Part shown: positions 17,130-26,334 of the stretch, one piece after another
How positions within the stretch are numbered: position 1 is the first letter of the stretch
Layout: the number at the start of each line of letters is the position of its first letter
DNA from: Panacagrimonas sp041603235
GTDB taxonomy: Bacteria; Pseudomonadota; Gammaproteobacteria; Nevskiales; Nevskiaceae
DNA length: 64,000 nucleotides
NCBI GenBank assembly: GCA_041603235.1
Contig: JBFIES010000001.1
Location: forward strand, 744,001-808,000
Direction: 5' to 3'
Made by a program: the position numbers and the translations under genes
Notes under the pieces: generated by a model
Databases searched by the model: none
What the model was told of the DNA's origin: nothing
Seen by the model: only the letters and a program-made list of their open reading frames with translations

Positions 17130-19394
17130 CTAGCTATTCTTTTCCAATTCCCTGATTTTTGCCTCGAGCTCGGCAATTCTTACGTCCCGCGGATTGGGCA
17201 TGTAAATGGGCTGAATATCAGAGGCGCTCATGGTCGTGCGCGGCACGCCGCCATGAGGACCGGCGTAGATCGTCTCGCGGTCAGTGCCCCAGCAACCGTA
17301 ATAAGGCACGTCTGCGGGCGGTTCTTTCTTGACCCACTTCTTGACGAACTCCTTGAACGGAAGACCGCGCTTCTTTCGTGCATCACGCTCGGCTTGCCGT
17401 GCCTTCTCTGTTCCCTCCCGATCCAGCACCAGTGTCTCGGGGTTGTAGACCAGCTTGTACATGCGCTGCGCGGTCTCGTGAGACAACAGCCCCTCCTCAA
17501 TATCGCGGATGACCAGATCCGGATCGCGTTGCAGCACGTCACCGTACCCACCTCCGGAGCCCTGCGTGATCATGTACAGCTCACCGCGCTGAGCCAGCTC
17601 AAACTGCAGGCCCGTGTGATGCGTGGTGTAACTCGCACCTTCGAACGGCTTGTTGTTCATGATCTCGACGATGTCGAACTCAAACTTGCCCGGATCGTCC
17701 TTCATGATCTCGAACACATCGATGTTCTTCACCTTGCAAAGCGGATACGTTGGCGCGCCATAGCCACCAAACACACCTGGCACACAACCGACCTTGGAGC
17801 CGATGCAGCAGGTCATGAATCCCCACAGCGGGCTGCCGATGCTCGACGCGATCATCTGATAACCCTGACCGCCGCGGAACTTACCGAAGGCGACGTTATC
17901 TTTCATGATCTTCTTGCTGACAATCTGGATGAACGGGATTTCCTCTTCGTTGAGTTCCTGCTCGCCAAGATCGGCCATCGGCGCAAAGATCGGCGCAATT
18001 GCATGCTCACCATCACGGTCCGCACGCGCACCGCCGCCCATGCCGTTGAGGTCAGCACAGAGATTACCGACCATCTCATTGTGCTGCGTGATGCCGCCCC
18101 AGATAAAGGTGCGAATCATGTTGTGCCACGGAGCAATAACCTTCGAATATTTCTGCGGCGTGCTGTAGATGAACTTGGCCACCGCCAACTGCACACATGA
18201 GAATGACGGGAAGAAGGTCATCATCGACTGTGCGTTGGGGGTCGTATACGACGAGTTCAAAGCCGACTTCGGATCCGTGATGACGCGGATGGGCGCAAAA
18301 ACGCCCTGGTTTCGTGGCAGATCCGGCCATACGAACACGAGGAACAACTGCGCCAACATGCCCTTCAGCGATGACAGCAAGGTATTGTTGCAGCGGTTGG
18401 CAAACTCCGGACTGGATCCTCGGAAGTCACAGATCAATTCATTGCCCTTGACGCTGACCTCGCATTGAACCTTGATCAAGGCGTTCTCGCGCAAGGTGGA
18501 ATCGGCCATGACGCAGGCGCGGACCTTTCCATCTGGCCATTCCGCGATGCGTCGCTTGGTTTCCTCCTTGCAATCTTCCAGCCCGGTACGCAGTGCAGCA
18601 ATCACGTAATCCAGACCAAATTCCTCGATACAGGCATGAATGCGCTGCTCCATGCGTCGGCATGCATACAGCTTGGTCTTCATGTCCTCGAACTGCAGCT
18701 TGGGCTCGCGCACCGAGTTCTGCAGGAAGGTCACCAAGTCCTTCTTCAACTCATAGTTTTCGGCAACCTTGAAGGGCGACATCTTGAGCCCCTCTTCATA
18801 AACCGACTCTGCCAGTGAAGGCATGCCGCCTGGTTCGATGGCGCCGTTCTCACCTTCATGAACCGTCGCGCTGGCCCAGCAAACCATCTCTCCTTTCCAG
18901 TACACCGGCAGCATCAGGCTCTGGTCCGTGTTGTGGATGTTGCCGTAGCGAGCATCGTTATGGATAAAACCGTCGCCCTCCTTGACGCCAACGGTCTTGT
19001 CATTCACCCAATTCTTCATGATGAACTTGATCGGGTGATGCACCACAGCGGCAAAGATCAGCACACCGCCGGCGCTGGATACGGCAAGGTCGCCGCTCTT
19101 GGTAAACACGCCTGTGATCAGATCGCCCCACTTGGCACCAGGCGCGGCTCCCATCTGCTCAAGCATTTCGAAGGATTCATTTGTGCCCGCCTGCAAACGG
19201 TCACGCACCAGGGCGAGCATCGCCGGGTCTGTCGCTTTTTTCTTGGCGGCCTTTTCGACTGCGGTTTCCGGAGCAATATCATGTTCTTCCATGATCTCCG
19301 GATCAGGGCCCAGGAAGAGAACATTGTTGGCCAGGAACTGATCGACAATGCTCTTTTCTTTTTCTGTGTAGCTCAGGGTTTCATTCTTGCCCAT
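17130..19394 (-). CDS. HyuB-type subunit of an acetophenone/acetone carboxylase-like enzyme
   Basis: The 754-residue product belongs to the hydantoinase B / oxoprolinase family. It carries the family signature in modified form: GDGFIHNDARYGNIHNTDQ at about 140-158, then VHEGENGAIEPGG. The His and Asp residues of this segment correspond to the metal-binding site of acetone carboxylase. In those carboxylases this subunit binds the ketone and carboxylates the activated enolate. The protein has a basic C-terminal extension and a short coiled-coil-like tail (RIAELEAKIRELEKN). It is the last gene of the operon, 26 bases after the larger HyuA gene. The substrate is inferred only from operon architecture. 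Confidence 0.85.
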   Translation of the reverse strand: MGKNETLSYTEKEKSIVDQFLANNVLFLGPDPEIMEEHDIAPETAVEKAAKKKATDPAMLALVRDRLQAGTNESFEMLEQMGAAPGAKWGDLITGVFTKSGDLAVSSAGGVLIFAAVVHHPIKFIMKNWVNDKTVGVKEGDGFIHNDARYGNIHNTDQSLMLPVYWKGEMVCWASATVHEGENGAIEPGGMPSLAESVYEEGLKMSPFKVAENYELKKDLVTFLQNSVREPKLQFEDMKTKLYACRRMEQRIHACIEEFGLDYVIAALRTGLEDCKEETKRRIAEWPDGKVRACVMADSTLRENALIKVQCEVSVKGNELICDFRGSSPEFANRCNNTLLSSLKGMLAQLFLVFVWPDLPRNQGVFAPIRVITDPKSALNSSYTTPNAQSMMTFFPSFSCVQLAVAKFIYSTPQKYSKVIAPWHNMIRTFIWGGITQHNEMVGNLCADLNGMGGGARADRDGEHAIAPIFAPMADLGEQELNEEEIPFIQIVSKKIMKDNVAFGKFRGGQGYQMIASSIGSPLWGFMTCCIGSKVGCVPGVFGGYGAPTYPLCKVKNIDVFEIMKDDPGKFEFDIVEIMNNKPFEGASYTTHHTGLQFELAQRGELYMITQGSGGGYGDVLQRDPDLVIRDIEEGLLSHETAQRMYKLVYNPETLVLDREGTEKARQAERDARKKRGLPFKEFVKKWVKKEPPADVPYYGCWGTDRETIYAGPHGGVPRTTMSASDIQPIYMPNPRDVRIAELEAKIRELEKNS

Positions 19395-19420
19395 GGGTGA
19401 CTCCAGTATTTGGTTTTGAA

Positions 19421-21622
19421 TCAGGCCTTGGCCTTGGATTTGGGAAGCGCTTTGGACTTCGCCGAGCTTTTGCCCGCCTTGCCACCAATTGCCGCTTTGC
19501 CCCGCGTAAACCAGGCCGCACCATGCTCGCCAATCTCAACGGTCCAGTCTGGTTCGATGAGATAGGTCGTGGTCGCCGACACGATGACCGCAGGTCCGCT
19601 CACAACCTCACCTGGAGACAGGTCTTCATGGTTGTAGACCGCGGTCTCCACCTCGCCCTTGTGACCCACGAAATAGCACTTGCGTTTTGCCACCGGCTTG
19701 CCAGCAGGCTTGGTCTTCTTGGCGCGCAGATTGCCAAGATCAACGGTTTCGAGTTCCACATAGCTCTGCACCCGGATCGTGTTGATGCGAATTCCGGCCT
19801 CTGGTGCTTCACTGCCTTTTCCAAAACGGTTTCCGTAGTCCAGGGAGAACTGCTCAATGAGTTTCATAACGTCATCGATGGTCTCCAAACGAAGCTTGTG
19901 GGAGACGACCGTGGTTTGCGCCAGCTGATTGCCGAAACGCATGTCCAGTTCCAGCTTGTGCTTGATGTCCTTGGCCTTCATGCCCTGGCGCAGCAAATCC
20001 TGCCGCCCCGCATCCTCAAGCTCCTCGACCAGCTTGTTGAATGCCTTGTAGTCCCGATACAGCTGCTGGGTGTTGCTGTCGTAGATCCACATGAAAAGTG
20101 ACTTCTCGTGGATATGCAGCTGATGCATGTTGCCCGCACCCACGGCGGAGAATACCGAGCAGAAAGGTGGCACCAGAATCTTGTCAATGCCGAGCTGGTT
20201 GGCAATGCCGCACCCGTGCAAGGGACCGTTTCCGCCGTAGGCCAGCAAGGTGAACTCCGTCGGGTCATAGCCGCGTGCACGCAGTTCGGTCGCGATGCCG
20301 TTGGCCATGTTGGCGTCCACCTTGCGCTTGACCATCAGCGCGGCCTCCGCCACCGAGCAATCCAGCTCATCACAAATGGCATCTTCCATCGCCTGCTTCG
20401 CACGGTTGGCCTTGAGCTTGATCTGTCCGCCTGCATAGTTTGCCGGGTCCAGATAACCGAGCAGCAAATCGGCATCTGCCACCGTTGGCTTGAGACCACC
20501 GCGGTCATAACTCGCCGGGCCGGGATCGGAACCCGCTGACTCCGGGCCAACCTGCACCGTGTTGTACATGCGATCGTAGCGACAGATCGAGCCGCCGCCA
20601 GCACCGAGCGTAACCAGATGAATCATGGGCACCGACACCATCCAGCGCTCGATCACCGGATTGAAGTCGTAGTGCTTTACGCCGCCTTTCACGACCAGAC
20701 CGATATCAAAGCTGGTGCCGCCCATGTCGGTGCAGATCACGTTGCCGAGATCTGCTTCGGCGGCAAGATGTTCCGAAGCCGATACGCCCGCCACCGGACC
20801 CGAGTGAATAGTCTGTAGCGCGTCGGTTGAGTTGAGCTGGGCCATGCCACCCGAGTTGTGAATCACCAGCATCGGTTTGCTGTAGCTTGAATCACGCAGA
20901 TTCAATTCCAGCGATGACAGTCCGTGATACATGACGTCGTGCAGAAAGGCGTCCATGATCGCCGACGAGGTGCGCACATACTCGCCCTTTCTGCCGGCGA
21001 CCTTGTGTGACATGACGATGGGCATGGCGCCGAGCATGTGCTCTGGATACTCTTCGAGAAGAATTTCCTGCACGCGCCGCTCGTGCACGGGGTTGGCCAC
21101 TGCATTGACCAATGAAACCACGAAGGACTGCGCGCCGCGATCCACCAGATTTCGAATGGTCTCCCGCAGATGATCTTCGTCAAGTGCCATCAGTACATTG
21201 CCAACGGCATCCAGACGTTCCCTCACCCCCTGAATCATCGGAATAGGCACCAGGGCCTCCGGACGGCATGCGCCCGGAAGATCCTGCTGCGCCCGGAAAT
21301 CCAGACCTTCTCCGTATCCGCGTCCGCGAGACAGCGGCACTGAGGATTCGTAGCCCGCTGTAATCAGCAGTGCAACCTTGGGCCCTTTGCGCTGAATCAA
21401 GGCATTGGTGCCCAGCGTGGTTGCATAGCGAACCGAATCGACCTGCGACAGCACGTCCTGCATGTCGAGATCGAGCTTGGTGCATCCGGCCTGCAGCGCT
21501 TCACGAAATCCCAGCGCCAGGTTGTGATGCGTGGTCAGGGCCTTGGATTGAATGGTGTGTTCGTTCCAGACCATGAAACAGTCGGTGAATGTTCCACCGA
21601 TATCGACGGCAACTCGTTTCAT
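19421..21622 (-). CDS. HyuA-type ATPase subunit (large) of the carboxylase
   Basis: The 733-residue product is a hydantoinase A / oxoprolinase family member with an actin-like ATPase fold. MKRVAVDIGGTFTDCF at the N-terminus is phosphate-binding loop 1, and CTDMGGTSFDIGLV near 293-306 is loop 2. In biotin-independent ketone carboxylases these subunits use ATP to activate bicarbonate and/or the ketone enol. The C-terminal 25 residues are Lys/Ala-rich. The ATG at 21622 is 2 bases after the stop of the small subunit gene. It is clearly different in length and sequence from the second HyuA copy encoded upstream, so they are distinct subunits rather than a recent duplication. Confidence 0.87.
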   Translation of the reverse strand: MKRVAVDIGGTFTDCFMVWNEHTIQSKALTTHHNLALGFREALQAGCTKLDLDMQDVLSQVDSVRYATTLGTNALIQRKGPKVALLITAGYESSVPLSRGRGYGEGLDFRAQQDLPGACRPEALVPIPMIQGVRERLDAVGNVLMALDEDHLRETIRNLVDRGAQSFVVSLVNAVANPVHERRVQEILLEEYPEHMLGAMPIVMSHKVAGRKGEYVRTSSAIMDAFLHDVMYHGLSSLELNLRDSSYSKPMLVIHNSGGMAQLNSTDALQTIHSGPVAGVSASEHLAAEADLGNVICTDMGGTSFDIGLVVKGGVKHYDFNPVIERWMVSVPMIHLVTLGAGGGSICRYDRMYNTVQVGPESAGSDPGPASYDRGGLKPTVADADLLLGYLDPANYAGGQIKLKANRAKQAMEDAICDELDCSVAEAALMVKRKVDANMANGIATELRARGYDPTEFTLLAYGGNGPLHGCGIANQLGIDKILVPPFCSVFSAVGAGNMHQLHIHEKSLFMWIYDSNTQQLYRDYKAFNKLVEELEDAGRQDLLRQGMKAKDIKHKLELDMRFGNQLAQTTVVSHKLRLETIDDVMKLIEQFSLDYGNRFGKGSEAPEAGIRINTIRVQSYVELETVDLGNLRAKKTKPAGKPVAKRKCYFVGHKGEVETAVYNHEDLSPGEVVSGPAVIVSATTTYLIEPDWTVEIGEHGAAWFTRGKAAIGGKAGKSSAKSKALPKSKAKA

Positions 21623-21624
21623 TT

Positions 21625-22047
21625 TCAGCGTCCTCCGTGGCCAGCCGACTTGTGAGAGTGATAGTCCACGCCGGCGGGCTCAGGCCCTGCAAGCTTGGAC
21701 ACATCCTGAGCGCCGCGCTTCTTCCATTGCTTTTTGAGCGCGTCAATATCGAATTCCATGTCGTATAGCGGCGGGTGACCGGGAGTCAGATACTCAACCT
21801 CCATCTGGGTGCCGCAGCTCGGGCAGTAGTACTCGACGATCTGGACCCACTTCGGATCAGGAGCAAAAGTGAACTCGTAGGACTCGTCGAGGATGGGCTT
21901 GTGGACTTCGCGCGGATCACGCGCATGCACGAGCAGTCCTTCCTTGTAGTTCTCGCGTGCAGGACCCACATCGTGATCGCAAACGCGGCAGTGCCATTTT
22001 TCCGTTTCCAGATCGATCTGGAGGTACTCGGTCATTGCAATTTTCAT
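21625..22047 (-). CDS. Small zinc-binding subunit, acetone carboxylase gamma-like
   Basis: The 140-residue product has two Cys pairs (C20-x2-C23 and C75-x2-C78) that form a zinc-ribbon-like site. The rest is short beta segments, including YYCPSCGTQMEVEYLTPGHPP. This is the pattern of the AcxC / acetophenone carboxylase small subunit. Its presence separates this operon from hydantoinases and 5-oxoprolinases, which lack it. It is tightly packed between the two HyuA genes, with gaps of 8 and 2 bases. Confidence 0.85.
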   Translation of the reverse strand: MKIAMTEYLQIDLETEKWHCRVCDHDVGPARENYKEGLLVHARDPREVHKPILDESYEFTFAPDPKWVQIVEYYCPSCGTQMEVEYLTPGHPPLYDMEFDIDALKKQWKKRGAQDVSKLAGPEPAGVDYHSHKSAGHGGR

Positions 22048-22055
22048 GGTCTCTC

Positions 22056-23999
22056 TCAGTTTGATTGGGTCAGAACGAGGTCGTAGTTCTCGTTGACGCT
22101 GAAGCTCCAGCCATCAGGAACCACGCAGGTGAAGTACTCCTCTTCAACCACTGCGGGGCCGGCACCAGAGTTGCCAGGTACAAGTTCGCTGTGCAGGTAC
22201 AGCGGCAGTGCCTTGGCAGGCGCCAGGGTCTTGCCCTCCAACAGTCGGACCGAGCGTTTCTGCTTGGTGCTCGCAGACTTTCCGCCCTTGGTATCGTTTT
22301 GTTTTAGAGCGAAATGCGGAATGGCCCGTGTCGCCCGCAGCTGGACACGAACGTCCTGCGCCTGCTTGATGCCATCCGGAACACTGAGGTCGCCATTGAG
22401 CCGGCGAGCGGCCTGTTCGCCGTTCTGGGTGAATGTCAGCGTCTTGTCGATGCTGCACTCGGACAGATCAAAACCTTCCGCAAACATGTCGCGTTCGGCA
22501 CGCTTGCTCAGTCGTGCGATCACATCGCGCAATCCGCCCTCATCAGCCTGGGTCAGTGCGGCATCATAGTTATGCGCGATATCAGAAAAGCCGATGCCGA
22601 AAGCGCTGAACACCGCCGCCATGCGCGGAACAATGATTTCCTTGATGCCCAGCTTCTCCGCCACCTTGCACGCGGTCATTGGACCGGCGCCGCCGTAGGC
22701 CAGTAGCGCGGCGCTCGAAACATCAGCCCCCATGCTTGCCATCGCACTGCTGATCTTTTCGATGTAAGCCGCCTCCATTCGCACCAGGGCTTCATCAAGG
22801 CTGATCTTCAGAGGCTTGGCCACATTCTCTTCAATGGCGGCCTTGGCGCGTGCCGGATCGAGCTTGATGGTTCCGCCAAAGTAGGAGTCGCCATCCAGAA
22901 TGCCGAGCAACAGGTTCACGTCCGTGATGGTGGCTTCCTTGCCGCCGTAACCGAAGCAAGCGGGGCCGGGTGCGCCGCCAACGCTCTCGGGCCCAACCTG
23001 TAATTTGCCCTTGACCACCTTGAAGATGGAGCTGCCGCCAACACCGAGGCTGTCAATTTCGCACAGCGGGAACGATATCTGGATATCTTCCAGAGAACCC
23101 CAGCGTTGCTCACGGACGCTTCCGCGATCGACCATGCCGATATCGGTGGTCGTCCCGCCGATATCCATGGTCAGTACCGTGGTCTTGTTGTAATGCTGGG
23201 CCAGCGTGCGGGCCCCTTCCATGCCGCCGCGTGGTCCTGAACCCCAGGTCTTCAGCGCCACCGTCTTGGCAACGCGCGACGAGGTACCGTCATTGCAGAA
23301 GATCAGCAGCGGGTTTCTCGCACGCGCTTCGCGCAGCACGTTTTCGGCGTTGTACAGGAAACGCTCCATCGCCGGATGCAGGAAGGCATTGATCAGACTG
23401 CTCCAGGTACGTCGTGCATCGTCGCCATCATCAGAAAGCTGATGCGAGTACAGCATCGGAACCGCGCCCAGAAGATGACGCGGATAACGCACCAGCGCGA
23501 CTCGCTTGATCTTGCCTTCGTCGGCGACCAGAGTGTCGCCACCCAGACTGACCACAAGCCGATTGGCGCCCGCAGCCATCAGATCGTTGATGACCTGCGT
23601 CAGGCTGGTCTCGAGCTTTTCTTCCGACTGTGAAGGGTCAACAAAAGCAACGCGCTCGCCCACCATCGCTTCAAGCAGATCACCTTCATCCTTGTTGCGG
23701 ACAAGGGCCTTCACCTTTTGCCCCTTGCGCAGGATCAAGCCAAGACGCGGACCTTTACGCTGCACAACAGCATTTGTGCCCTGGGTTGTGGAATAGCGAA
23801 TGTAATCAACTTCCTCAAGGAGGCTGTCCATGCGCGGCTCGCCATAAATCCGCTCGGAAACATCCTTGAGTACCTGCACAAAACACTGGGTCAGGTCATG
23901 TGGTGTGGTCAGGGTCTTGGCACGAAACACCTTGGCACCGTAAATGACGCAGGCATCGGTGAGCGTGCCACCGTTATCGATACTGATCAGCATGGACAT
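22056..23999 (-). CDS. HyuA-type ATPase subunit (second, smaller) of the carboxylase
   Basis: The 647-residue hydantoinase A family product has MLISIDNGGTLTDACV (loop 1; Asn replaces the usual second-position Ile/Val context) and TMDIGGTTTDIGMV near 275-288 (loop 2). The N-terminal HyuA_N domain is followed by the main HyuA domain to about 500. A basic linker (about 575-595) and a compact C-terminal beta domain come next. Two unequal HyuA subunits plus HyuB and a zinc subunit is the alpha, alpha', beta, gamma composition of acetophenone carboxylase. It is the first gene of the operon. The ribosome-binding site AGAGGCGG lies before the ATG at 23999. Confidence 0.87.
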   Translation of the reverse strand: MSMLISIDNGGTLTDACVIYGAKVFRAKTLTTPHDLTQCFVQVLKDVSERIYGEPRMDSLLEEVDYIRYSTTQGTNAVVQRKGPRLGLILRKGQKVKALVRNKDEGDLLEAMVGERVAFVDPSQSEEKLETSLTQVINDLMAAGANRLVVSLGGDTLVADEGKIKRVALVRYPRHLLGAVPMLYSHQLSDDGDDARRTWSSLINAFLHPAMERFLYNAENVLREARARNPLLIFCNDGTSSRVAKTVALKTWGSGPRGGMEGARTLAQHYNKTTVLTMDIGGTTTDIGMVDRGSVREQRWGSLEDIQISFPLCEIDSLGVGGSSIFKVVKGKLQVGPESVGGAPGPACFGYGGKEATITDVNLLLGILDGDSYFGGTIKLDPARAKAAIEENVAKPLKISLDEALVRMEAAYIEKISSAMASMGADVSSAALLAYGGAGPMTACKVAEKLGIKEIIVPRMAAVFSAFGIGFSDIAHNYDAALTQADEGGLRDVIARLSKRAERDMFAEGFDLSECSIDKTLTFTQNGEQAARRLNGDLSVPDGIKQAQDVRVQLRATRAIPHFALKQNDTKGGKSASTKQKRSVRLLEGKTLAPAKALPLYLHSELVPGNSGAGPAVVEEEYFTCVVPDGWSFSVNENYDLVLTQSN

Positions 24000-24076
24000 A
24001 GGACGTCCGCCTCTTCTTCTGGAGTTTTAAGGAATGGGCGGGTGTACCGCTTTTCTCCCCCGCAGACCCACTATGG

Positions 24077-24100
24077 AATTGTGTCTACTGAGCAACAATT
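24077..24100. promoter_or_regulatory. Possible operator upstream of the carboxylase operon
   Basis: An inverted repeat AATTGT-N12-ACAATT lies about 80 bases upstream of the first carboxylase gene, in the only stretch that can hold the operon promoter (24000-24146). Spacing and symmetry suit a dimeric regulator. No regulator gene is adjacent, so the assignment is weak. Confidence 0.3.
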
Positions 24101-24146
24101 AGGACGGTCCCTTAAAAAGGGGGTGGTGTCCCCGGCGGGTACGCAC

Positions 24147-24188
24147 GCAACAAAAAAGCCGCTCCTCCGGGAGCGGCTTTTTTGTTGC
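24147..24188. terminator. Bidirectional terminator with a 19-bp perfect inverted repeat
   Basis: GCAACAAAAAAGCCGCTCC and its exact complement are separated by TCCG. The GC core (24158-24165 / 24170-24177) is flanked by A6 and T6, so it functions in both directions. It ends the alcohol dehydrogenase gene and insulates the carboxylase promoter from it. Confidence 0.93.
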
Positions 24189-24227
24189 ATCACAGCAGAG
24201 CCGGCAGAACGCCGGGTCAGCAAGCGC

Positions 24228-25337
24228 CTAGAACACGACGACACCCCGAATGGACTCACCGCGTGTCATCAGATCAAAACCTTCGTTAATTTTTTCCAGT
24301 GGCATGGTGTGCGTGATCAGATCATCAATATTGATTTTGCCGTCCATGTACCAGTCCACAATCTGTGGTACGTGGGTGCGCCCTCGCGCACCGCCGAATG
24401 CCGTACCCTGCCAGCGTCGTCCGGTCACCAGTTGGAAGGGCCGCGTGGAAATTTCCTGGCCTGCCGCCGCAACGCCAATGATGGTGGAAACACCCCAGCC
24501 TCGATGGCAGCACTCAAGCGCCTGTCGCATGAGATCTGTATTGCCTACACATTCAAAGCTGTAGTCGGCACCGCCGTCTGTCAGTTCCACCAGATGCGCA
24601 ACGACATCACCCTCGATTTCCTTGGGATTGACGAAGTGGGTCATGCCGAATTCACGCGCCATCTTTTCGCGTTCCGGATTGATGTCCACACCAATGATCA
24701 TGTTGGCGCCGACCATCTTTGCGCCCTGGATGACGTTCAGGCCAATGCCTCCGAGCCCAAACACCACAACGTTGGCGCCGGCTTCTACCTTGGCCGTGTA
24801 CAGCACGGCACCAATACCGGTGGTGACGCCGCAGCCGATGTAGCAAATCTTGTCGAAAGGTGCGTCCTCGCGGACCTTGGCCAGCGCAATCTCAGGCATC
24901 ACCGTGTAGTTGGCGAAGGTGGAACAGCCCATGTAATGCGAGACCGGCTTGCCCTTGTACGAAAAACGGCTCTTGCCATCCGGCATCACACCCTTGCCCT
25001 GCGTTGCGCGAATGGCTGTGCAGAGATTGGTTTTGTGTGAAGTGCAGCTCTTGCAGTGACGGCATTCCGGGGTGTACAGCGGAATCACGTGATCGCCTTT
25101 CTTCAGGGTCGTGACGCCTGGCCCCACATCAACAACGATGCCAGCGCCCTCGTGCCCAAGAATGCTTGGGAACAAGCCTTCCGGGTCTGCGCCGGACAAG
25201 GTGTATTTGTCGGTGTGGCACAGCCCGGTTGCCTTGATCTCAACCAGCACCTCGCCCGCCTTGGGGCCGTCAAGCTGTACGGTTTCGATTTCGAGCGGCT
25301 TTCCAGCCTCAAATGCAACGGCAGCGCGAACATCCAT
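24228..25337 (-). CDS. frmA: Class III alcohol dehydrogenase / S-(hydroxymethyl)glutathione dehydrogenase
   Basis: The 369-residue zinc MDR enzyme is very like E. coli FrmA across its length. Segments include GLCHTD (catalytic zinc Cys near 40), GHEGAGIVVDVGPGVT, HVIPLYTPECRHCKSC (structural zinc Cys cluster) and GCGVTTGIGAV. FGLGGIGLNVIQGAK is the NAD site, and GVAAAGQEISTRPFQLVTGR follows. The family oxidises the formaldehyde-glutathione adduct and long-chain alcohols with NAD. The ATG at 25337 matches the family start; the open frame to 25430 adds an unrelated leader. No S-formylglutathione hydrolase gene is present in the window. The gene has its own terminator. Confidence 0.92.
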   Translation of the reverse strand: MDVRAAVAFEAGKPLEIETVQLDGPKAGEVLVEIKATGLCHTDKYTLSGADPEGLFPSILGHEGAGIVVDVGPGVTTLKKGDHVIPLYTPECRHCKSCTSHKTNLCTAIRATQGKGVMPDGKSRFSYKGKPVSHYMGCSTFANYTVMPEIALAKVREDAPFDKICYIGCGVTTGIGAVLYTAKVEAGANVVVFGLGGIGLNVIQGAKMVGANMIIGVDINPEREKMAREFGMTHFVNPKEIEGDVVAHLVELTDGGADYSFECVGNTDLMRQALECCHRGWGVSTIIGVAAAGQEISTRPFQLVTGRRWQGTAFGGARGRTHVPQIVDWYMDGKINIDDLITHTMPLEKINEGFDLMTRGESIRGVVVF

Positions 25338-25451
25338 TTTGCAAACTCCGGAACGTAGTGATCGGGTGAATTGAAAGAAATAAAAATGATCTGTTGATGA
25401 TGTCTGGCCCGCTCGCGCTGCAATCAGCAAAGCGACGGCGGCACAGACGCG

Positions 25452-26051
25452 TCATGATAAAGAAAGTCGCCTGCTCCAGAACTGCATGGGCTTTGATGTC
25501 GCCTGCTGCTGGTTCAGATCAGTCCATTCGTAATGCGCCTGCATATCGGGGACTGGGCTGTAACCACGGCGCTGCCAGAACGCATCGTTGGGCACATACC
25601 CGGCAGGACGCATCGGGTGATCGTCCGGCCTGCTGACAGCGCAGAAAGTACAGAGCGACAGACCCAGGCTCAGCGCATGGGCTTCGCGCAGTTCGAAGAA
25701 CTTCACTCCAAGGCCGCGACCACGCCAGGCGGGCAGAACCAGCGACTCGCCGAAGTAGCTGATGTCAGCCACCGGCATGCCGCGCTCCAGAAACGGCGCC
25801 TGCATGGCGGGTTCTGCATCAGACAAGGGCAATGCCGTTGATGCCCCAACGCAACGCTCACCATCTCGCACCAAAACAATCAGGCTGCGCTCACATTGCG
25901 CATAGGTCTTGAGATAGTTGCGCTCGTATTCCAGAGAGCCCTGATACAGATACGGCCAGTCGCGAAACACTTCGATGCGCAACTGGGCCAGCGGCGCCAG
26001 GTGCGCGCTGACTTGTGCGCCGCGCAAGGTTTCAATCTGAAGCTCGCTCAT
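25452..26051 (-). CDS. GNAT family N-acetyltransferase
   Basis: The 199-residue product has a GNAT core: DISYFGESLVLPAWRGRGLGVKFF, with the R-G-x-G-x acetyl-CoA pyrophosphate loop near 112-122. A C-terminal FWQRRGYSPVPD follows, where the acceptor side is usual. The N-terminus (RIEVFRDWPYLYQGSLEYERNYL) resembles a family of acetyltransferases of unknown substrate. The ATG at 26051 is preferred over GTG at 26063. It lies downstream of the formate dehydrogenase delta gene with a gap of 58 bases; shared transcription is possible but not proven. Confidence 0.75.
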   Translation of the reverse strand: MSELQIETLRGAQVSAHLAPLAQLRIEVFRDWPYLYQGSLEYERNYLKTYAQCERSLIVLVRDGERCVGASTALPLSDAEPAMQAPFLERGMPVADISYFGESLVLPAWRGRGLGVKFFELREAHALSLGLSLCTFCAVSRPDDHPMRPAGYVPNDAFWQRRGYSPVPDMQAHYEWTDLNQQQATSKPMQFWSRRLSLS

Positions 26052-26109
26052 CTCTGGCAGCACGCTTGCTCATCTGTCATCAGCATCTGAACCATGCAAT
26101 TCGCGGCGC

Positions 26110-26334
26110 TCATGATGCCAGCGCTTCTTCGAGCGCGCTCACGGCTGAACGTGCAGGTTCCTGAAGGCCTGCCCCGCCCGTCTGCAGGTGCTCAACGATC
26201 TGACGCTGCATGCGTGGGTCCCAGAACTTCTGCAAATGATTGAGAACGCCTGCGACCGCTTCTGCAGGCTCGGGTTCGCTGCCGAAGAAGCGACCGATAT
26301 CGTTGGCCATGATGACAAGGTGCTCAACTCTCAT
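26110..26334 (-). CDS. fdsD: NAD-dependent formate dehydrogenase delta subunit
   Basis: The 74-residue product starts MRVEHLVIMANDIGRFFGSEP. It continues with an IxNHLxKFWDPRM segment that is the hallmark of FdsD. This small protein is needed for assembly or maturation of the FdsABG enzyme. The ATG at 26334 overlaps the fdhD stop (ATGA). Start at the upstream 26361 would overlap fdhD by 31 bases and is less likely. Confidence 0.88.
   Translation of the reverse strand: MRVEHLVIMANDIGRFFGSEPEPAEAVAGVLNHLQKFWDPRMQRQIVEHLQTGGAGLQEPARSAVSALEEALAS

Noticed and set aside
17253..18200. 315-codon + strand frame opposite the HyuB-type gene
   Set aside because: Antisense shadow; composition is that of reversed third-position GC and no domain is recognisable.
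17130..23999. Reading the operon as a hydantoinase or 5-oxoprolinase
   Set aside because: Those enzymes have one A and one B part; here there are two A-type genes and a zinc-binding small subunit, as in ketone carboxylases.
23718..25040. 440-codon + strand frame crossing the carboxylase gene start, the terminator and the alcohol dehydrogenase
   Set aside because: It reads through a 19-bp hairpin and two well-supported minus-strand genes, so it is not a real gene.
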